Positions 8,032 through 15,857 of a stretch of 53,021 nucleotides of DNA are shown piece after piece. Numbering within the stretch: the stretch's first letter is position 1; each line of letters opens with the position of its first letter. The translations under genes were made by a program, and so were the position numbers. The notes beneath the pieces are model-generated. The model made no database searches and was not told the DNA's origin. It worked only from the letters and a program-made list of their open reading frames with translations. This stretch comes from CAZWHE01 sp964633825 (GTDB lineage: Bacteria > Planctomycetota > B15-G4 > CAYZWU01), in the NCBI GenBank assembly GCA_964633825.1, contig CAZWHE010000007.1, forward strand, positions 1-53,021, given 5' to 3'.

Positions 8032-8928
8032 ATGCTCGAAACGCTGAAAGACATTCTGGCGCTCTTTGCCAACAGCTTCTGCGGGTCGTTGATCGTTGGG
8101 GCGGTCTGCCCCCTGTTGGGCGTCTTCTTCATCTTGAGGAGAATGGTTTTTCTAGGCGTCGCCGTCCCCCAGTTCGCAGCGGCCGGTGTGGCTTTCGGGT
8201 TTCTGCTCCTGCCGGCCTGGAACTGCCTGCTCACCGAAGCGTGCGGCTACTGCGAAGTCGATGCGGAAGGAAGCTTCTGTTTTCATCTCTTTTTCGCCGT
8301 CTTTTTCACCTGCGGCGCGCTCCTTCTCCTCGTCTGGCTCGGCCGGAAAGGGGAAGGGTCTCCCGAAGGGCGCATCGCGGCGGGATATTCCCTTGCCGCG
8401 GCCGTGACCATTCTCTTTCTCACGGGCTCCGCCCTCGGCAAAAGCCATATCGACGTTCTCCTCAAGGGTGAGATCCTGGCCGTCAGCCGTGAGGGCCTCT
8501 GGGCGATCTGCATCTTCTTCGGCCTTGTCTTTCTTCTTGTCATTTTTTTTCGCAGAGATTTCGTGCTCGTGGCCTATGACAGGGAAGCCGCCGTCAGCCT
8601 GGGAGTGAAACCGATCGTCTGGGATATTTTCCTCTATCTCCTTGTCGGCGCGGCCATTTCCGTCGGCGTGCTGACCGTGGGCCCTCTCGTCGTTTTCGGT
8701 CTCATGGTGATTCCGCCTCTTGCCGCCCGGCATGTGGCCGTCAACATGGCTTCCTTCTATATTGTTTCCTCGCTCATCGGGCTCACGGCCGCTTTCGTCG
8801 GCTTCTTTGCGGCCTACATGCTCGATTGGCCGCTGGGACCCACCGATGTTGCGACAGCTTTTGCTCTGCTGGTTCTTGTCCGGCTGGGGCGCAAGATCGC
8901 TGTGACGGCCGGGATCCTTCGTGTATAA
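8032..8928 (+). CDS. znuB: Metal ABC transporter permease (ZnuB-like)
   Basis: A 298-residue polytopic inner-membrane protein of the ABC-3 family, with about eight hydrophobic segments. It begins with the family-like LFANSFCGSLIVGAVCPLLGVFFILRR region and carries GVAVPQFAAAGVAFG (residues about 43-57), where the coupling loop is expected. It follows the ATPase by 9 nt with a GGAGG just upstream of the ATG, completing the importer. A short Cys-rich loop, TEACGYCEVDAEGSFC, at about residues 67-82 is unusual and could touch metal ions, but this is speculation. The stop codon overlaps a TATAAT hexamer that may start the next transcript. Confidence 0.9.
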   Translation: MLETLKDILALFANSFCGSLIVGAVCPLLGVFFILRRMVFLGVAVPQFAAAGVAFGFLLLPAWNCLLTEACGYCEVDAEGSFCFHLFFAVFFTCGALLLLVWLGRKGEGSPEGRIAAGYSLAAAVTILFLTGSALGKSHIDVLLKGEILAVSREGLWAICIFFGLVFLLVIFFRRDFVLVAYDREAAVSLGVKPIVWDIFLYLLVGAAISVGVLTVGPLVVFGLMVIPPLAARHVAVNMASFYIVSSLIGLTAAFVGFFAAYMLDWPLGPTDVATAFALLVLVRLGRKIAVTAGILRV

Positions 8929-8929
8929 T
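8902..8929 (+). promoter_or_regulatory. Possible promoter for the first sulfatase-like gene
   Basis: GTGACG (8902-8907), a 16-nt spacer and a perfect TATAAT (8924-8929) overlap the end of the permease gene. A small hairpin, CAGCCC (8932-8937) with GGGCTG (8950-8955), lies in the leader before the ATG at 8964. In this GC-rich DNA a perfect TATAAT is notable, but the -35 box is weak. Confidence 0.35.
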
Positions 8930-8963
8930 CCCAGCCCTGAATTGATTCCGGGCTGTTGAACGT

Positions 8964-10448
8964 ATGAAAAAAGCAATTCTCGCCGTCCTCGCTCTTGTCT
9001 TGGCCGCGGCTGCGATCTTTCTGTTATTAAATCGCCGCGGCGGAGAGAAGTGGAACGTCCTTCTCATCACGGTGGACACCCTCCGCGCCGACCGGCTCGG
9101 CTGCTACGGGTATGATCGGGCCGAGACCCCCAACATCGACGGCCTTGCGGAAAAGGGCGTTCTCTTTGAAAACGCCGTGTCGCCCATTCCGAGCACCCTT
9201 CCGTCACATTCGAGCATCATGACCGGACTCTATCCCCATCAGCACGGCGTTCGCGACAACGCGGTCTATTATCTCCCCGACGAAGCGGAGACCCTGGGAG
9301 AGGTCTTTTCGAACGAGGGCTACGAGACGGCCGCGTTCGTGAGCGCTTTCGTCCTGAACAGCAGGTTCGGCATCGACCAGGGGTTCGGGCTCTTCGACGA
9401 AGAGCTGGACGAGCCGATCGAAAAGCCCGGAAAGGAGCGTCCCGACCTTCCCGCTTACACGCGCTGGTGGATGGAGCGAAAGGCGAAGCCTTTCCAGCGT
9501 TCGGCGGAGCACGCCGTGGAAAAGGCGGCCGGGTGGCTCCGCGAAGTCACCGGCGGGGATTCCGCCGGCGCCGCGAGCGAGCCGTTCTTCTGCTGGGTCC
9601 ACCTCTTCGATCCCCACATGCCCTACAACCCGCCCGAACAGTGGCTGAACAGGTTCCCGGATCTTTCCGACGGCGCCATGGACGGCACCATGGATTGTGT
9701 GCACGCTCAGGTCAAGGCCAACAAGGGCAAGCTCAAACCCGAGCACCTCGTCCAGATGGCGGGACGGTACGACGCAGAGATCGCCTACACCGATCACTGG
9801 ATCGGAAGGCTGCTTGCCGTCCTCGATGAGACCGGGGCTCGGGACCGAACCATTGTTGTTTTCACGGCCGATCACGGCGAAAGCTTCGGCGAGCACATCG
9901 GCCTCTTTTTCGAGCACAACGCGTCGGTCTACGACGAAACCCTTCGCGTCCCCCTCATCGTGGCTCCGCCGTCATTAAAAAACCCCGGAACGCGGAACCG
10001 TTCTCTCGCCAGCCTCGTGGATATTTTTCCAACAATGCTCGACCTGGCCGGGATCGATCTCCCCGGCGGCCTCCCGGGCCGCTCCCTCTTTGGTCATGTG
10101 GAGAACGAAGAACGCATCGTCTATCTCGAAGCTCTCTGCTCGGAACAGGCCATGCCTTCACCGATCCATTATCGCGGGGTTCGAAGCCTGACCCACAAGC
10201 TCTTCCGGGTGGTCGAGAACAAATCGAAGGGGCGCCGTGCCTGGGGATTCTACAACATCGCCGAGGACCCGGGCGAAAAACGGGATATAAAAAAAACCCG
10301 CGGCGCGGATTTCGCAATGATGGAAGAAGCGCTGCGCCGGTATCTCGAGCTCGGCCGGGAGAGCGGCGGGACACCTGCCAACTTCTGGCCCCTTCAGGAT
10401 GACGAAGAACGTATTGAAAAGATGAGAGCGCTCGGATATATCAAATAA
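8964..10448 (+). CDS. Sulfatase-like hydrolase, membrane-anchored (alkaline phosphatase superfamily)
   Basis: A 494-residue protein with a signal anchor (residues 4-22) and an extracytoplasmic sulfatase fold. Metal-binding motifs are VDTLRADRLGCYGY (near 37) and TADHGESFGEH (about 293-303). The sulfatase active-site core C/S-x-P-x-R is replaced by T78-L-P-S-H82, with IMTGLYPHQHGV following, so it cannot form formylglycine and Thr78 would be the nucleophile. That suggests a phosphatase, phosphodiesterase or transferase more than a true sulfatase. The tail MRALGYIK is common in this clade. The substrate is unknown. It precedes ftcD by 32 nt but shares no obvious pathway with it. Confidence 0.85.
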   Translation: MKKAILAVLALVLAAAAIFLLLNRRGGEKWNVLLITVDTLRADRLGCYGYDRAETPNIDGLAEKGVLFENAVSPIPSTLPSHSSIMTGLYPHQHGVRDNAVYYLPDEAETLGEVFSNEGYETAAFVSAFVLNSRFGIDQGFGLFDEELDEPIEKPGKERPDLPAYTRWWMERKAKPFQRSAEHAVEKAAGWLREVTGGDSAGAASEPFFCWVHLFDPHMPYNPPEQWLNRFPDLSDGAMDGTMDCVHAQVKANKGKLKPEHLVQMAGRYDAEIAYTDHWIGRLLAVLDETGARDRTIVVFTADHGESFGEHIGLFFEHNASVYDETLRVPLIVAPPSLKNPGTRNRSLASLVDIFPTMLDLAGIDLPGGLPGRSLFGHVENEERIVYLEALCSEQAMPSPIHYRGVRSLTHKLFRVVENKSKGRRAWGFYNIAEDPGEKRDIKKTRGADFAMMEEALRRYLELGRESGGTPANFWPLQDDEERIEKMRALGYIK

Positions 10449-10480
10449 TCTTTTTCATGAGTTCCGAAGAGGAGGATCGA

Positions 10481-12184
10481 ATGGACAGGATCGTCGAGTG
10501 TATTCCCAACTTCAGCGAGGGGTGCGACAAAAACGTGATCGACGCGATCAGCGCCGCGATCGAAGAAGTGGAGTCCGTCAGGCTCCTCGACGTGGATCCG
10601 GGCCGGGCAACCAACAGAACGGTGGTCACCTTGGCCGGAACACCCGAGGGCGTGGAGGAAGCAGCTTTTCAGGCGATCAAGACCGCTGCGGAGCTCATCG
10701 ATATGAGCCGGCACACGGGGGAGCATGCCCGGCAAGGCGCCACCGATGTCTGTCCTTTCTGTCCCGTGTCGGGTGTGACCATGGACGAGTGCGTCGAGCT
10801 TTCCAAGCGCGTAGGCCGGCGCGTGGGGGACGAGCTCGGCATTCCGGTCTACCTCTATGAGCATTCGGCGGCCAAGCCGGAGCGAAGGCTTCTTCCCGAC
10901 ATCCGGAAGGGAGAATACGAGGCCCTCTCCGCCAAGCTCGGCAAGAAGAAGTGGAACCCCGACTTCGGCCCCAACGAATTCAACGACAGGGTGAAAAAAA
11001 CGGGCGTGACCGTCATGGGGGCCCGTGAATTTCTGATTGCGTACAACATCAACCTCAACACGCGCGACAAGAAGTACGCTTCCGATATCGCCATGGAGAT
11101 CAAGGAGACGGGCCGCATCAAGCGCAAAAAGAGCCCGACCCAATTCTACAGCCACGGCGAGATCATGCGCGGCAAGGACGGCAAGGCGCTGCGGAAAGAC
11201 GGGACTTTTCCCTTTGTGAAAGCAGTGGGTTGGTACATAGAGGAGTACGGCGCGGCCCAGATCTCGATGAACCTGACCAACTACAAGGTCTCGGCGCTGC
11301 ACAGCGTGTTCGATGAATGCGCGCGTCTCGCCGCGGAGCGGGGGCTCCGCGTCACCGGCTCGGAGCTTGTCGGCCTCGTGCCTCTCGACGCCCTCCTGGC
11401 GGCGGGCCGGCATTTCCTCGAAAAGCAGCACCGATCCACGGGGGTTCCCGAAAAAGAGCTCGTTCACATTGCCGTCAGGTCTCTCGGGCTCGACGAGCTC
11501 GGGCCCTTCGATGCGAAAGAGAAGATCATCGAATACCGCTTCCGGCAGGACCCGCCGCTCGTCGGTATGACGGCCGGGGGCTTTGCCGACGAGGTGAGCT
11601 CCGACTCCATGGCGCCCGGCGGGGGTTCGGTGTCGGCTCTCCTGGGCGCTCTCGGCGCGTCGCTGGCCGCCATGGTGGCCAACCTGACCGCCGGCAAGAA
11701 GGAGATGTTCGGTCTTTTCGAAGACATGTCGGCTCTCGCCTGCAAAGGGCAGGAGGTCAAGGACGCGCTTCTTCGCGCCGTGGACGAGGACACGGAGGCA
11801 TTCAATAAAATCATCGACGCCGCCCGCATGCCCAAGAAAACGAAAACGGAAAAAGCGGCGCGCAAGGGCGCGATGGAAAAAGCGAACCAATACGCAACGT
11901 CCGTTCCTTTCCACACGGCCGAGCTCTGTTACGAGGCACTGAGGCTCGCGAAAGGCGCCGCCGAAAAGGGAAACCCCGCCTCGATCTCCGATGCCGGGGT
12001 GGCCGCACTGGCCGCCCAGGCCGGCTTCGAGGGGGCCCTTCTCAACGTGAAGATCAACCTGGGCGAGGTGAAGAGCGAAGACTTCAGGGACAGCATGGCC
12101 GTTGCCGAGGAAAAGCTGAAATCCGATTTCAACTCGCTTTTCGTCGAGACGAGCTCGCTGGTGCACCAGATCATGGAGGAGTGA
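10481..12184 (+). CDS. ftcD: Bifunctional glutamate formimidoyltransferase / formimidotetrahydrofolate cyclodeaminase
   Basis: A 567-residue cytoplasmic enzyme of histidine degradation. The N-terminal formimidoyltransferase half begins VECIPNFSEG and carries GEHARQGATDVCPFCP with His82, the same position as the catalytic His of the mammalian enzyme. The C-terminal cyclodeaminase half begins at about residue 360 (GGFADEVSSDSMAPGGGSVS, then ALLGALGASLAAMVANLT). Together they move the formimino group of formiminoglutamate to tetrahydrofolate and form methenyl-THF with release of ammonia. The fused architecture is like vertebrate FTCD (541 residues). An in-frame ATG occurs at 10457, but AAGAGGAGG at 10467-10475 fixes the start at 10481. 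No hut genes are seen in the window. Confidence 0.94.
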   Translation: MDRIVECIPNFSEGCDKNVIDAISAAIEEVESVRLLDVDPGRATNRTVVTLAGTPEGVEEAAFQAIKTAAELIDMSRHTGEHARQGATDVCPFCPVSGVTMDECVELSKRVGRRVGDELGIPVYLYEHSAAKPERRLLPDIRKGEYEALSAKLGKKKWNPDFGPNEFNDRVKKTGVTVMGAREFLIAYNINLNTRDKKYASDIAMEIKETGRIKRKKSPTQFYSHGEIMRGKDGKALRKDGTFPFVKAVGWYIEEYGAAQISMNLTNYKVSALHSVFDECARLAAERGLRVTGSELVGLVPLDALLAAGRHFLEKQHRSTGVPEKELVHIAVRSLGLDELGPFDAKEKIIEYRFRQDPPLVGMTAGGFADEVSSDSMAPGGGSVSALLGALGASLAAMVANLTAGKKEMFGLFEDMSALACKGQEVKDALLRAVDEDTEAFNKIIDAARMPKKTKTEKAARKGAMEKANQYATSVPFHTAELCYEALRLAKGAAEKGNPASISDAGVAALAAQAGFEGALLNVKINLGEVKSEDFRDSMAVAEEKLKSDFNSLFVETSSLVHQIMEE

Positions 12185-12208
12185 CCGGGCCCGAGACCGG
12201 CACGGCTT

Positions 12209-13297
12209 TCACGCCTTGAAGTGTATCTGCAGCACATCCTTGTCCTGAACGACATGGTCGCTGCCCACAATATGTATCAGCCCCTTTTCGTGAAGCGCCT
12301 GCCGCGATCCGCGGCCGATGATGTCATCGAGCGCCATCACCTCGGCGCGGATGAAGCCCTTCTCCATGTCGGAGTGGATTTTTCCTGCGGCCTCGAGCGC
12401 GGTCGATCCCCGCCGGAGCTGCCAGGCCCGGAGCTTGTTGTTGGCAATGGTGTAAAACGTGATCAGGTCGAGAAAGCGATAGCAGTTCGTGATAACCAGG
12501 TTGAGCGCCGTTTCTTCAAGGCCGAGATCGGCGATGAATTCACCCTGCTCTTCGGGCGGGAGCTCGGCGATCTCTTCTTCGATGCGGATCGATACGGGAA
12601 TGACGCGGTCGGCGCCCTTGGCGTTCTTCAGCGCGGCGGCGTGGGAGCCCTGTCCGGCCGGATCGTCCTCGCCCGTGTTGGCCAGATATAGGGCGGGCTT
12701 GGCCGTGAGAAAACGCGTCTCGGCAAGGAGCATTCTTTCTTTCTCGGTGAGATCGAGCTCGGAAAACGGAGTGCCTTCTTTCAGCCCTTCCGCGACACGC
12801 TTGAAGGCCGCCATCTCATCGTCGCCGGCCCCCTTGCCGGTCCGCGAGACCTTGACCCACTTCTCGAGGCCCCGTTGTGCTGTTTCGATATCGGCGAGAA
12901 GAAGCTCGGTTTCGACGATCTCCACATCGCGCGCGATGTCCACGTCTCCCGGCGAATGGGCCACGTTGTCGTCGTCGAAGCAGCGCACAACATGAAGCAC
13001 GGCATCCACGTCCCGAATGTGGCCCAGAAACTTGTTGCCGAGTCCTTCTCCCTTGCTGGCTCCCTTGACGAGGCCGGCGATGTCGACGAAACGGACCGTC
13101 GTGGGAATGGCCTCTTCGGGCGAAAGAAGCTCTTCGAGTTTTTCCAGATCGGGATCCGGAACCGTGGCGATGCCCACGTTCTTGTCGATCGTGCAGAAAG
13201 GGTAATTGGACGCTTCGGCCCCGGCTCTGGAGAGAGCGTTGAGGAGCGTAGATTTCCCCACATTGGGGAGGCCGATGATGCCGACGGAGAGACTCAT
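12209..13297 (-). CDS. ychF: Redox-regulated ribosome-associated ATPase YchF (OLA1 family)
   Basis: A 362-residue Obg-like P-loop protein. The G1 loop is GLPNVGKST (9-17), switch II region VDIAGLVKGASKGEGLGNKFL, a coiled-coil insertion lies in the middle, and a C-terminal TGS domain ends in HIVGSDHVVQDKDVLQIHFKA. YchF proteins bind ATP in preference to GTP and associate with ribosomes. The length matches E. coli YchF (363). The ATG at 13297 follows GAGGTGGGCC. It faces ftcD with a 24-bp gap and lies 82 nt downstream of the exbD-like gene on the same strand. Confidence 0.96.
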   Translation of the reverse strand: MSLSVGIIGLPNVGKSTLLNALSRAGAEASNYPFCTIDKNVGIATVPDPDLEKLEELLSPEEAIPTTVRFVDIAGLVKGASKGEGLGNKFLGHIRDVDAVLHVVRCFDDDNVAHSPGDVDIARDVEIVETELLLADIETAQRGLEKWVKVSRTGKGAGDDEMAAFKRVAEGLKEGTPFSELDLTEKERMLLAETRFLTAKPALYLANTGEDDPAGQGSHAAALKNAKGADRVIPVSIRIEEEIAELPPEEQGEFIADLGLEETALNLVITNCYRFLDLITFYTIANNKLRAWQLRRGSTALEAAGKIHSDMEKGFIRAEVMALDDIIGRGSRQALHEKGLIHIVGSDHVVQDKDVLQIHFKA

Positions 13298-13379
13298 GGC
13301 CCACCTCGAATTTCAAGGTTGCTTTCCAAAGCCACGGATACCATTAAACCCGAAATGCGGTGCGCCATCCACTCTATGA

Positions 13380-13814
13380 TCAACCCGGGGCGGCGAATGT
13401 GATCCGGGTGATTCCGGCTCTCAGGCATTCGTTGACCGCCTGGACCACATGGTTGTACCTGATTCCCCTGCCGGTGCGGCAGACGACTTCGAGATCGGGC
13501 GCTGCGACGAGAAGATCACGGATTTTCCTGTATAGACCCTTCAAGCCGGAAACCCTTCTGCCGTTGACGTTGATGGCGCAAAGGGCCGGCTCGCCCTCCG
13601 ACCGCGCCAATCCGATTTCGATCCTCTCGAGGTCTTTTCGGAGATCCGAGACGTTCACACCCCTGTCTCGAGGGAGATAGGCCGACAGCTTGCCGTCGAG
13701 AAGCCGGAACCGGATGGAACAGAGAAAAAAAATAAGGAGGAGAAAAGTCACATCGATCATGGGCGTCATCTGAAGCTCCGGCTTCTCTCCAACGTCCTTT
13801 TTCTTGTGTGCCAC
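13380..13814 (-). CDS. exbD: ExbD/TolR-type biopolymer transport protein (orphan)
   Basis: A 144-residue inner-membrane protein with a short cytoplasmic N-terminus, one transmembrane helix (about 19-36, MTPMIDVTFLLLIFFLC) with the essential proton-path Asp21, and a periplasmic domain. Family members work with a five-fold ExbB/TolQ partner to drive TonB or TolA, but no such partner is in this window. The open frame extends upstream to 13931, but GTG at 13814 sits 6 nt after a strong AAAGGAGG, so I chose that start. Upstream of it is the divergent TPR membrane-protein gene; downstream is ychF. Confidence 0.88.
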   Translation of the reverse strand: MAHKKKDVGEKPELQMTPMIDVTFLLLIFFLCSIRFRLLDGKLSAYLPRDRGVNVSDLRKDLERIEIGLARSEGEPALCAINVNGRRVSGLKGLYRKIRDLLVAAPDLEVVCRTGRGIRYNHVVQAVNECLRAGITRITFAAPG

Positions 13815-13912
13815 GGCGGCCCTCCTTTCGCTGCTTCGCCGGCAGGCTCTCACCGTGGTATTGAACGGATGGAATCGTCTTTGGTTCGCAGGCGGAATGG
13901 ATAGGCGGCAGG

Positions 13913-13921
13913 TGATATAAT
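13913..13921 (+). promoter_or_regulatory. Extended -10 promoter candidate for the TMTC-like gene
   Basis: TGATATAAT at 13913-13921 is a perfect extended -10 element (TGnTATAAT) lying 60 nt before the start at 13982. No good -35 box is seen, as is common with extended -10 promoters. Confidence 0.4.
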
Positions 13922-13981
13922 TCCGGGCCAACGGCGGGCATGAAACCGGTATGATGTTCGAGAGGAAGAGAGAGGATCATT

Positions 13982-15655
13982 TTGGGTGCAACCTTGATGG
14001 AGAAGACCGCGGCTCAGCGGAAAGTAAGTAGAGCCTGGCTCTATCCGGTTGTTTTTCTGGCCGCGGCTCTTGTTTATGTAAACTCTATTGGCGGCGCCTT
14101 TGTCTTTGATGACAAGCCCCTTATTTTGGGGGATCCCGGCCTCCGAGATCTCGGGAACATACCAGGCTTTTTTTCGGGCGAGGAAGGCTTTCACAAGTCG
14201 ATGGGGCGTTACTACCGTCCGCTCGTATCGACAACCTATGCCGTCGACACGGCCCTCTCGAGTCTTATCTCTCCCCCTGATCCCTCGCGCGGGATGGATC
14301 CTTGCCCTTTTCATGTCACCAATGTCCTGGTCCACGCGGCCGCGAGCCTGCTTCTCTTTCGATTTCTGCTCGTCCTTTTCCGGAACAGGGCCGCCTGCCT
14401 GGCCGGGGCGCTGCTCTTTGCCGTTCACCCCGTTCACACCGAGGCTGTTTCCTGGATCAGCGGGCGCACGGACAGCATGGCCGGCCTTTTTTACATCGCG
14501 GCTTTTCTTGTGTGGGTTCGGTATTCCGATCGGCCGACGGGGAGCCGCATGGGCCTTCTCCTTCTTTTCTACCTCCTGGCGCTTCTCTGCAAAGAGATGG
14601 CCGTCACCTTTCCTATTGCGGCGGTGCTTTTCGACATGACGATCGGCCGGGAGAGCAGGGCGCCCCTTCGATCGAGGCTTTTCGGGTATGCGGCTCTTTT
14701 CGGGCTGACCGTTCTCTTTGTTCTTTTCCGGGAATACGCCCTTCGCCATGTTATCGAACGGGAAACGTATCACTACTTTTACGGGAAGGGCGCGATCACG
14801 GTCGCGGCCTCCATGTTTCAAACAGTGCCCGTTTATGCGCGCCTCCTCTTCGTTCCCGTGGGCCTCCTCTACCACTACAACGGGACGATGCCTTTTCAGG
14901 AGACTCTTCTGTCCGGTTTTGCGCTTGGCGGTCTCGTCTTTACGGCTGCGGCCGGCGCTGCGGCCCTCTTTCTGATGCGGAAGCTTCCGGTAATCGCTTT
15001 TTGCGCGCTCTTCTTTTTTCTGGCGCTCCTGCCCGTGATGAACATCGTGCCGACCATGAGCCTCATGGCGGAGCGTTTTCTCTACATTCCGTCCCTGCTT
15101 GTCGCCGTCCTGGCGGCATGGGCGCTTTCCGCGGCACGGCGCGAAAAGACGAGAAGGCTTTTCATGGCCGCGGCATGGGTTGTGGTCGTTCTCTTTTCCA
15201 CGTTGACCGTCTGCCGGAACAGAGTCTGGGAGAACAACGAAACGCTCTATTTCTCGGCGGAAGGGACGAGCGGCACGTCGATCAACGTCAACCTGGGAAA
15301 CCACTACGCCAGGAAAGGGAACCTCGACAAGGCCGAAACACTGCTTCTCGAGGCGCTGAGCATCAGAGAGGAGACGATAAACGCCCATCTCAACCTGGGT
15401 GTGCTCTACACGCAGAGTGGGGTGATGAACAAGGGAAACGAAAGAGAAAGATTCTTTGAAAAAGCGGCCCAACACCTGGAGAGAGCGCTCTCGCTCGACC
15501 CCAGTTCGCCCGACCCGCTCTATGCGCTGGCCACACTCGGACATCGCCGGAACAGAAAGGAAGAAGCCGTCCGATATCTCGAGGAGCTCCAGAAGGTCCG
15601 GCCCGGGCATCTGGGATCGGACAAGCTTTTAGAGAAGCTGAAAAAGGGGATGTGA
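13982..15655 (+). CDS. TMTC-like integral membrane protein with C-terminal TPR repeats
   Basis: A 557-residue protein with about ten transmembrane segments followed by TPR helices (about 430-550; LGNHYARKGNLDKAETLLLEAL, AHLNLGVLYTQSG). The N-terminal segment has FVFDDKPLILGDP and an RYYRPLVSTTYAVD loop, and later VHPVHTEAVSWISGRTDSM. These are signatures of the TMTC/DUF1736 family, which in animals O-mannosylates proteins using dolichol-linked mannose; bacterial members are uncharacterised. The Asp-Asp after the first helix suits a GT-C catalytic loop. TTG 13982 has AGAGAGG at 6-nt spacing; ATG 13997 is the alternative but lies too far from it. The stop lies 6 nt before the inverted-repeat element at 15662. 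Confidence 0.85.
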   Translation: MGATLMEKTAAQRKVSRAWLYPVVFLAAALVYVNSIGGAFVFDDKPLILGDPGLRDLGNIPGFFSGEEGFHKSMGRYYRPLVSTTYAVDTALSSLISPPDPSRGMDPCPFHVTNVLVHAAASLLLFRFLLVLFRNRAACLAGALLFAVHPVHTEAVSWISGRTDSMAGLFYIAAFLVWVRYSDRPTGSRMGLLLLFYLLALLCKEMAVTFPIAAVLFDMTIGRESRAPLRSRLFGYAALFGLTVLFVLFREYALRHVIERETYHYFYGKGAITVAASMFQTVPVYARLLFVPVGLLYHYNGTMPFQETLLSGFALGGLVFTAAAGAAALFLMRKLPVIAFCALFFFLALLPVMNIVPTMSLMAERFLYIPSLLVAVLAAWALSAARREKTRRLFMAAAWVVVVLFSTLTVCRNRVWENNETLYFSAEGTSGTSINVNLGNHYARKGNLDKAETLLLEALSIREETINAHLNLGVLYTQSGVMNKGNERERFFEKAAQHLERALSLDPSSPDPLYALATLGHRRNRKEEAVRYLEELQKVRPGHLGSDKLLEKLKKGM

Positions 15656-15661
15656 CTGTAG

Positions 15662-15854
15662 ACCTCAACTATGCAAAAAACATCGGTTCAGATCGGCAAC
15701 CCTCGCGCCATAGCACGGCATCTGGAGCCAAATATCGTTTTTTCTGAACCTCGCGTATTGTTTAAATACGCTGCGGCCTAGAAAAAACGCTCTATGGCCC
15801 CATCTGCCGCACTCTGACGCGTCTGCGCTCGATGTTTTTTGCATAGTTCGAGGT
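15662..15854. mobile_element. MITE-like nested palindromic element, 193 bp
   Basis: The 24-nt left arm (15662-15685) and 25-nt right arm (15830-15854) are inverted copies that differ by one inserted G; the shared core reads ACTATGCAAAAAACATCG on the left. Inside are further inverted pairs: GGTTCAG 15685-15691 with CTGAACC 15744-15750, GCCATAG 15707-15713 with CTATGGC 15792-15798, CGTTTTTTCT 15736-15745 with AGAAAAAACG 15780-15789, and a compact hairpin GCGTATT 15753-15759 with AATACGC 15765-15771. No ORF is inside. It fills the whole gap between two genes, and its right end supplies the GAGGT preceding the ATG at 15858. No convincing target-site duplication is seen. Confidence 0.65.
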
Positions 15855-15857
15855 AGA

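Noticed and set aside
10394..12166. Minus-strand open frame of 590 codons
   Set aside because: Antisense to ftcD; no domain and no ribosome-binding site.
13850..15610. Minus-strand open frame of 586 codons
   Set aside because: Antisense to the TMTC-like gene; Lys/Arg/Glu-rich shadow of transmembrane coding.
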